7,562 nt of DNA, taken from contig JBDZUZ010000169.1 in NCBI GenBank assembly GCA_040255445.1, positions 1 through 7,562 of the forward strand, given 5' to 3'. The notes under the pieces are model-generated. The model had not been told where the DNA came from and searched no databases. It saw only the letters and a list, made by a program, of their open reading frames with translations. Source of the stretch: JBDZUZ01 sp040255445. Its GTDB lineage: Bacteria > Planctomycetota > Phycisphaerae > Phycisphaerales > UBA1924. The translations under genes and the position numbers were made by a program. Below are positions 1-4,836 of the stretch, piece after piece; within the stretch, counting starts at the first letter, position 1, and every line of letters begins with the position of its first letter.

Positions 1-924
1 GCACGCGGCTTCGAGCACCCGCTGGTTCACCGCTGGCGCGGCGGGGGCGTGGATGGCAGGGGCCTTGGGCCGGCTGGCCCGCAGGACCTCCAGTTCGGTC
101 TTGGTCGCGTCCCAGCCCTCGCGGATCGAGCGGGCCTCGATCTCGGGGTGCTGGCCCGCGCACAGGCGTCGCACGGCGGCGATCCGCTCGCTCTCGGCGG
201 CGATCTGCTGCCGCATGGCCTGCACCGGATCGGTGATTGCAGGGTGGTTCGCTTCGGGCGCAGGATTGCCCGCGCCCTGGACGGGATCGGATGCATCGTC
301 GCCCGCGGCAGCGCCCGCGGCGATGGTCGCCGAGGTCGAGCCGTCGGCCCCGAGGTCCACGAAGCTGATCTCGCCGAGCGTGGATTTGCGCACGATGTTC
401 AAGGGGCCGGCGACCTCGCGTCCGTTGACGGTCGCGGTCTGGTTCTCGCGGAGGAACTCGAACGCCTCGACGCTCGCGCCCACCGATGCCTGCCAAGGGA
501 ACCCGTTGCGCGCTGAGACCACGACCTCGCGGGCCGCGGGCGTGTCACGGGAGATCATCCCGGTGGCCACCAGACGGCCGTCTTCGACCATCACCTGGTC
601 GGTGTGCCCCACGCCCGCCGTGGCGTCGTGCCCGAAACGGATAGGCCGCGACGGGGAGGGGATCGCCAGCCCGGCCAGGTCGATCACGACCGGGTGCCGC
701 CAGCCGGCGACGCGCATCGGCCCGCCGCTGTAGGCCATCATCCGGAACCGCGGCAGGGGAGCGGCAGCGCCGCCATCGCCGCTGACCGTGTCAGCGCCCT
801 CGATCTCGAACTCCGCCTGCGCGGTGAGCGCCAGCGTCTTGGGGTGCGAGCCGGGGTTCGGGTGGGCAAGGGCAGTGGGCTGCGCGCGGGCAGCGGACGC
901 CTGGATCATGCGGTGGTGTGACAT
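1..924 (-). CDS. Prohead (head maturation) protease, S78-like, C-terminus cut by the window edge
   Basis: Translation of the minus strand from ATG 924 stays open for 308 codons to base 1. It should cleave scaffold and capsid precursors during head assembly. The S78 pattern is visible: a His in IRFGHD (H99), a Ser in FPWQASVGASVE (S147), and then LGEISFVDLGADG (residues 183-195) where HK97-type proteases have their conserved post-Ser strand. Residues 30-200 are the protease part. An Ala/Pro/Asp-rich linker (about 202-233) leads into a helical segment with QQIAAESERIAAVRR and EGWDATKTELEVLRASRP, and the chain continues beyond the edge, perhaps into a scaffold or capsid domain. The start is supported by AAGGAGG (941-935), 10 nt upstream and inside the end of the portal gene; only 2 bases separate it from the portal stop. 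Met6 is a possible alternative start. Catalytic residues are inferred from family pattern. The order matches lambda C after B, although lambda C itself is an S49-type protease. Confidence 0.82.
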   Translation of the reverse strand, partial: MSHHRMIQASAARAQPTALAHPNPGSHPKTLALTAQAEFEIEGADTVSGDGGAAAPLPRFRMMAYSGGPMRVAGWRHPVVIDLAGLAIPSPSRPIRFGHDATAGVGHTDQVMVEDGRLVATGMISRDTPAAREVVVSARNGFPWQASVGASVEAFEFLRENQTATVNGREVAGPLNIVRKSTLGEISFVDLGADGSTSATIAAGAAAGDDASDPVQGAGNPAPEANHPAITDPVQAMRQQIAAESERIAAVRRLCAGQHPEIEARSIREGWDATKTELEVLRASRPKAPAIHAPAAPAVNQRVLEAAC

Positions 925-926
925 CG

Positions 927-2450
927 CTACGCGGCCTCCTTGGTGGCTTCGTCGGTGACGGTCTCGTCGGTGTCGGGGTTGGTGTCTTCGGGATCGGGCT
1001 CGCCCGCTGTGTCGCTTGGGCCGCCAGACTTGGTGGTGACCGGCAGCCCCAGCTCGCGCATGAGGGCCAGTTCCTTGGCCCGCTGGCGGAGCTCGTCCTC
1101 CCAGTCGCGTCCCTGGCGTGCGAACTCGTGCGCGAGCGTCGTGGTGTGGTTGGCCAGCCGCGTCGCCTGCGCGCTGGCTTCCTTGGCCGGGTCGACGTGC
1201 TCGACGCCGTCCCAGAACCAAACGTGCGGTGTGGCTGCGCCGCGCACACGCATCGCCTGGGGCAGCAGCCTCTCGACCAGCGCGGCCTCATCGAGCCAGG
1301 CGCGCAGCAAGCGGTCCAGCACCGTCTGCTGGAGGCGGTGCTGCTCGACGCGGATGCTCTTGAAGTAGGTCTGATGGTCCAGGCGGCCCGAGGCGTAGTT
1401 GTAGCCCGAGCTGTTCCCGGCCGCGACGTTGAAGGGCATGTTCAGGCAGCGGGCGATCTCGTTGAGGATCTCGCGCTTGAACTCGCCGTAGGTCGTTGAT
1501 GGGTGCTCGGCGTGAACCTGCCCGAGCTTCCAGCCGCCGGGCAGCACGGTGGCCATCCGCTTCTCGAGTTCGACCTCGTCCATCGGCTCGAGCGGGTCGG
1601 CCTCGCCGTTGGCGGGCGCATCGGTGTAGAGCACCGCCGCGAAGTCCGCGGCCGTCTCGGCGGCGGCGATCACCGCCAGCGTGTAGCGGCGGAGCTGCGC
1701 GAAGAGCGGCAGGGCGGGTGTGATGTCCGGGATGCCGCGCCATTGCCCAGGTCGGTCGGGCCGGAAGTAATGCAGCACGGACGCCGCGGGGTAGGTGTCG
1801 TGGTCTCGAACGGCATGCCACGCCCCGTCGCCGGGGTGGTGCCGCAGCACGTGGTACGCCACCGGCAGCCCGCTGGCGTCAAAGACGATGCCGTCGGCAT
1901 CGGTCACTGCCTGACCGGTGGGCACTCGCCCGAACCACGGCGTGCAGACCTGATCGGGTTCGAGCAGGCGCAGGTCGAGCTTGACGGGTGTGTCGAGCCC
2001 GGAGCTGGAGATCAGCAAACCAAACGCCTCGCCGCTCTCGGCCCGGGCCATCCGCATGCTGCGGAGCTTGCCGGGCAGGTCGATCGCCGCCGACCAGGCC
2101 TCGAAGGCTTCCTCGACGCGGGCGTTGACCGACGCGTCGGGCGTGAGCATCTGCAGCCGAGGCCCGGTGCCGATGGTGTCGTTGGCCAGCGTGAGGACGA
2201 TGCCCTTGGCGTAGGAGTTGTTGGCCACCTCGTAGCGGGCGCGGTTGCGCAGGATGCGCCGCACCTCGGGGCTGACCGCCGCGTTGGGCGAGAGCCCGTC
2301 GGCCGCGGCCCAGTGGCGGCGGTTGTCGGCGGTGGTCTGGGCCGAGTCGAACCGCGCCCGGACCATCCGTGCCCGCTGAGGCATGATCGGCGATGCGGCC
2401 CGGACCGGATCGGCCTGGCGCGAGAGCGGGGCGAGCAGGCGCTTCAGCAT
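927..2450 (-). CDS. Phage portal protein, lambda (gpB) family
   Basis: This 507-residue protein is the dodecameric ring at the head vertex through which DNA is packaged and to which the tail joins. Signature segments of lambda-family portals are readable in order: a basic N-terminus; RRILRNRARYEVANNSYAKG (64-83); ANDTIGTGPRLQ (89-100); RPGQWRGIPDITPAL (233-247), the typical R-GQ-RG-P motif; GYNYASGRLD (349-358); and WDGVEHVDPAKEASA (413-427), the W-DP-KE motif near the end. The last 30 residues form an acidic tail rich in Asp, Glu and Thr. Length is normal for the family. The reading frame stays open upstream to 2723, but the ATG at 2450 is chosen because it follows GGGAGGG closely and overlaps the stop of the gpW-like gene by 7 nt (ATGCTGA), a translational coupling arrangement. 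The protease gene starts 2 bases after its stop. Confidence 0.93.
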   Translation of the reverse strand: MLKRLLAPLSRQADPVRAASPIMPQRARMVRARFDSAQTTADNRRHWAAADGLSPNAAVSPEVRRILRNRARYEVANNSYAKGIVLTLANDTIGTGPRLQMLTPDASVNARVEEAFEAWSAAIDLPGKLRSMRMARAESGEAFGLLISSSGLDTPVKLDLRLLEPDQVCTPWFGRVPTGQAVTDADGIVFDASGLPVAYHVLRHHPGDGAWHAVRDHDTYPAASVLHYFRPDRPGQWRGIPDITPALPLFAQLRRYTLAVIAAAETAADFAAVLYTDAPANGEADPLEPMDEVELEKRMATVLPGGWKLGQVHAEHPSTTYGEFKREILNEIARCLNMPFNVAAGNSSGYNYASGRLDHQTYFKSIRVEQHRLQQTVLDRLLRAWLDEAALVERLLPQAMRVRGAATPHVWFWDGVEHVDPAKEASAQATRLANHTTTLAHEFARQGRDWEDELRQRAKELALMRELGLPVTTKSGGPSDTAGEPDPEDTNPDTDETVTDEATKEAA

Positions 2451-2677
2451 CCGCCCTCCCGTCCGCCGGTGCCGCCTGCCCCCCCGGCCACGATCTTGAA
2501 CAGCCGGATCCCCAGCCCGCGCCGGCGCGTCGCCCGCTTGGACTCGAGGTAGCGGTCCGCCTCGATCTGGTCGCGGATCGCGTGCTGCTCGACCGACTGC
2601 CCGTCCACCGAGGCCTTGGCCGGCCCGGCAGCGTTGTCGGCGATCGCCTGTTCGAGATTGGGGGTGGGATCCGGCAC
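2444..2677 (-). CDS. Small gpW-like head-completion (head-tail joining) protein
   Basis: A 77-residue protein starts at GTG 2677 with GAGG (2686-2683) five bases upstream. Residues 8-62 hold the recognisable part: LEQAIADNAAGPAKASVDGQ, then SVEQHAIRDQIEADRYLESK, then a basic RATRRRGLGIRLFKIV segment. This resembles gpW, the 68-residue lambda protein that plugs the head after packaging and provides the tail docking site: a helix, a short beta hairpin around VDGQSVE, a second helix, and a basic end containing RRR. The tail is a Gly-rich stretch ending in Cys. Placement directly before the portal and overlapping it by 7 nt is the lambda W-B arrangement. Similarity to gpW is by pattern and position, not alignment. 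A portal-associated protein of another fold cannot be excluded. Confidence 0.72.
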   Translation of the reverse strand: MPDPTPNLEQAIADNAAGPAKASVDGQSVEQHAIRDQIEADRYLESKRATRRRGLGIRLFKIVAGGAGGTGGREGGC

Positions 2678-2690
2678 GGCAACCTCGCGT

Positions 2691-2711
2691 GCCCCCGCAC
2701 CTCGCGGGGGC
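2691..2711. other. GC-rich hairpin upstream of the gpW-like gene
   Basis: The 8-base arms GCCCCCGC (2691-2698) and GCGGGGGC (2704-2711) are perfectly complementary around a 5-base loop. In minus-strand RNA the stem ends only a few bases before the ribosome binding site of the gpW-like gene. No T-run follows on either strand, so it is not a textbook intrinsic terminator. It could slow polymerase, protect a processed 5' end, or be the remaining edge of the original terminase-gpW junction before the cargo entered. Confidence 0.6.
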
Positions 2712-2851
2712 CTCTCGGGTCACCTATGCCGTTGCCACGCTCAATGACCGCGTGCCAATTCTAAAGGCTGATCTTGCTGGTACGGCCTCTATGCCAACGG
2801 GCTACCCGCAGGCCACCACAGATCGAAGTCGCTAGCTAGAATGACGCCTCC
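2712..2851 (+). promoter_or_regulatory. Intergenic stretch expected to hold the promoter of the plus-strand cargo operon
   Basis: No gene is seen in these 140 bases, and composition shifts here from the GC-biased phage genes to a more balanced mix. The plus-strand operon needs a promoter here. The best -10 candidate is TAGAAT at 2837-2842, which would put the transcript start within a few bases of ATG 2852 and give an almost leaderless mRNA. No convincing -35 lies 16-18 bases upstream. The palindrome CTAGCTAG (2832-2839) overlaps that -10 and could be an operator. On the minus strand TAGAAT also occurs at 2763-2758 and could help restart transcription of the gpW-portal-protease genes. Both -10 proposals are weak. 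Confidence 0.25.
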
Positions 2852-4309
2852 ATGAATGCACCCGACGCCGACAGTATGAAGCACCGGTCACACGCTACAT
2901 CTTCCGAAGACGTGGTGGACCGGCTTTCTGCCGCGGTGAGTCTCACGGTGCTCGAGATTGATGCCGATGCGCAAAGGCTTGTCCCAGCTTTTCTGCTTGC
3001 GAACCTGATGTCTCCGGCTCTCTGGGCATGGCGGGAAGAAAAGCGGGCGCATGCCCCGGACCACAAGCTCCGAAGCACCAAAAGCCGGCTGGACGCGCTT
3101 CAGCGATTTTTTCACCACTACACATTCACTATCATGCCAGAGCAGCCTGGCGGCGATGTTTGGGGGTTGATGGACTTTGAGGAGGAGGAGCGACGTTTCT
3201 CCCCAGGCTTCGTGGCGAGCATTCGAGCCGAGTACGACGCCACGTTCCGGAAGCTCCTCGCCGAGAACCCCGAGTCGCAATTCGGACAGATCGTGAACCA
3301 GCCGTATTACCGCCACGGCCTCTTCCCCCGGCTCAAGAACGAGACCCTGGAGGTGATGAATGCGATGGCGACAGTCAATCCGCAGGGCAAGCCTTCTGGA
3401 AAATGCATTGGTCTGGGGATGTTGTGGGCTGCGGCCGCGGCGGTCTGGGGGAGGATTCCGCTCGATCGCATTATCATTACCGGCAATCGCGCGCACATGT
3501 TTGTGTACCTCGATATCGACGACGGGCACCTACTCAACAACACCAAGTGGTTCAGCAGCACACGGATCAACAACCAGTCCGATCTCTCAGAGTTTGCCAA
3601 GACCGTCGCTTCAGGCACCGATACCACGTTCTTCTACAATCCGGAGATGGGGATGTGCCATTGCACCTCGAAGACATCGCAGATTCCCCGCGAACGAGTC
3701 ACGGAAATATACCAACAAATCGGTGGTTTTGTTTCCAATCGCCTCAAGCACCCGACACCTGAGCACATCCGCTTCGTAGACCCCAACGATCCGATTCCCG
3801 ACCCCGCGGAGCACGAAACGGCGGAGAGTTATCAAGCCGAGGTCGCAAACCTCTCGCAGGAGAAACCGGGCTCAATCTATGAGTACGCTTTGTATGCGTT
3901 CCGGAGCCTTAAAGTCGCGCACCCACAGGCGTATGTGCGAGCCGCCCTGCGGGAGGCGCGGGCGCGGGAGCTTGGGCGTGATGTGAATGACTTGTCTTCC
4001 GTACTGGCGATCGTCAGCAGTATTGAGGGGAATGAGTCGATCTTTGCAAGTCGCGAACGTATTGCTATGCCCGACGAAACGCTGCTTTTCAGCAGGGGCA
4101 GCGATCGGGATCGGGCACTACTCCTCTTTGCACTACTGGCGAACTCGCCAATCAAAGATCCGAGAAGCTGCATCGGACTTTCCCCTAACAGAAGTTTCGT
4201 CCGCTATCGCGGCTCGTGGATCGACGTCGGCACAATGACGATTGCCGAGACCGAGCCTGCGGGGCTGTCGCTCGTCTTTGATGGGCATGGCTCAGAATGG
4301 GCACCATAG
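2852..4309 (+). CDS. Unrecognised 485-residue protein with a transglutaminase/papain-like Cys-His-Asn pattern
   Basis: I do not recognise this as a named family. Residues 75-165 are rich in aromatic and charged residues. The core reads GKCIGLGMLWAAAAAVWG (183-200), with Cys185 at the head of a helix; then NRAHMFVYLD (212-221), with His215 starting a strand; then GHLLNNTKWF (225-234), with Asn229 or Asn230. That Cys-helix, His-strand, Asn/Asp order is the active-site layout of the transglutaminase-like and papain-like superfamily, so a peptidase, amidase or acyl-transfer activity on an unknown target is inferred. C269 and C271 (MCHCTS) are further cysteines. A C-terminal part (340-475) has the helical segment YEYALYAFRSLKVAHPQAYV and a segment that may be a second, inactive copy of the fold. 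No signal peptide or membrane helix is seen, so it is probably cytoplasmic. The start has no clear Shine-Dalgarno; Met9 is an alternative. Codon use (more AAT, ATT, TTT, AAA) differs from the flanking phage genes and suggests separate acquisition. The 3' end overlaps the regulator gene by 13 nt. Confidence 0.85.
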   Translation: MNAPDADSMKHRSHATSSEDVVDRLSAAVSLTVLEIDADAQRLVPAFLLANLMSPALWAWREEKRAHAPDHKLRSTKSRLDALQRFFHHYTFTIMPEQPGGDVWGLMDFEEEERRFSPGFVASIRAEYDATFRKLLAENPESQFGQIVNQPYYRHGLFPRLKNETLEVMNAMATVNPQGKPSGKCIGLGMLWAAAAAVWGRIPLDRIIITGNRAHMFVYLDIDDGHLLNNTKWFSSTRINNQSDLSEFAKTVASGTDTTFFYNPEMGMCHCTSKTSQIPRERVTEIYQQIGGFVSNRLKHPTPEHIRFVDPNDPIPDPAEHETAESYQAEVANLSQEKPGSIYEYALYAFRSLKVAHPQAYVRAALREARARELGRDVNDLSSVLAIVSSIEGNESIFASRERIAMPDETLLFSRGSDRDRALLLFALLANSPIKDPRSCIGLSPNRSFVRYRGSWIDVGTMTIAETEPAGLSLVFDGHGSEWAP

Positions 4310-4671
4310 CTAGGTCTGGAGGATCGAAGCGGCGATTCGGTGCATGCCACATCACGAACAACGCAGCTCTGAACTCGCTCGGCGTGCGATCGACCGGCCG
4401 ATTGGAGCAGAACCCCACCCAGGCCGAACTTGCCCACGAGGCGGGGATGTCGAAACGGACGATCGAGCGGTTGGAGGGCGGGGAATCGATCCACACCACC
4501 AATCTGGTTCGTGTGCTGCGTGTCCTCGGCTTGCTCGCCAATCTCAACGAACTGGTGCCCACGCCGGTTCCCAGCCCGCTTGAGGTCCTGCGGTCGAAGC
4601 AGAAGCGTCGCAAGCGGGCGAGCGGGCGTTCTCAGCAAGCACCTGACACGGAGTCCGGAGGGTGGACTTGA
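4297..4671 (+). CDS. HipB-like XRE-family helix-turn-helix protein, orphan (no HipA)
   Basis: This 124-residue protein has a clear XRE/Cro-type domain. Residues 20-45 (ITNNAALNSLG then GRLEQN) lead into PTQAELAHEAGMSKRTIERL (41-60), the helix-turn-helix. Then come EGGESIHTTNLVRVLRVLGL (61-80), LNELVPTPVPSPLEVLR (83-99) and a very basic tail KQKRRKRASGR. The run from the domain through SPLEVLR to the basic tail is, from memory, the typical shape of HipB-like antitoxin/regulators that normally precede a HipA Ser/Thr kinase. No HipA or other ORF of that kind follows. A Pro stands where the family usually has Leu before TQ. ATG 4297 is the only ATG upstream of the domain in this frame and overlaps the preceding gene by 13 nt, so translation is probably coupled. 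GGAGG at 4318-4322 has no in-frame start after it. It probably binds DNA and may repress its own operon; a role as antitoxin to the 485-residue protein is inference. Confidence 0.85.
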   Translation: MGTIARSGGSKRRFGACHITNNAALNSLGVRSTGRLEQNPTQAELAHEAGMSKRTIERLEGGESIHTTNLVRVLRVLGLLANLNELVPTPVPSPLEVLRSKQKRRKRASGRSQQAPDTESGGWT

Positions 4672-4731
4672 GGTGACGATCCGAAGCCTGAGGCGTGATC
4701 GGCGGAGTGAGTGAGTGGATCCGCTCCCCCG

Positions 4732-4794
4732 GACTTGATCCTGATTGCAGAAACCATGCCCGTTGGACGGAGTTTCTGCAGTCAGAATCAAGTC
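4732..4794. repeat. 23-bp imperfect inverted repeat between the cargo operon and terminase
   Basis: Arms 4732-4754 and 4772-4794 are complementary over 23 bases with two mismatches, around a 17-base spacer. The left arm begins GACTTGATCCTGATTGCAG and the right arm contains GTTTCTGCAGTCAGAATC. In plus-strand RNA one mismatch becomes a U-G wobble, so the stem is long and stable, though not GC-rich and with no T-run after it on either strand. It sits in the 165-base gap between two convergent genes (4671 and 4837). It may be a bidirectional terminator of unusual form, a stem that limits read-through between opposing transcripts, or a scar or recognition site of the cargo insertion. Confidence 0.7.
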
Positions 4795-4836
4795 ACGATA
4801 GAGATCGATCGCTTCACCGAGATTGCCGCGGGCTGA

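Noticed and set aside
1503..2552. Plus-strand open frame of 349 codons opposite the portal
   Set aside because: It is antisense to a portal with clear family motifs. Its composition is the Arg/Gly/Val/His-rich pattern of a shadow frame in GC-rich DNA and no domain is recognisable.
1879..2700. Minus-strand open frame of 273 codons overlapping the portal and gpW-like genes
   Set aside because: It is a different frame from two well-supported genes and its residues are typical of GC-rich noise.
2451..2723. N-terminal extension of the portal frame upstream of 2450
   Set aside because: It would fully overlap the gpW-like gene, its residues are Arg/Gly/Ala noise, and a good ribosome binding site stands before ATG 2450.
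4344..4583. Alternative frame within the HTH gene, considered as a frameshifted N-terminus
   Set aside because: The 4297 frame already reads through the whole domain, including the family-like ITNNAALNSLG lead-in, so no frameshift is needed.
4732..4794. CRISPR repeat or tRNA gene at the inverted repeat
   Set aside because: There is only one pair of arms, no regularly spaced direct repeats, and no cloverleaf or anticodon arm.
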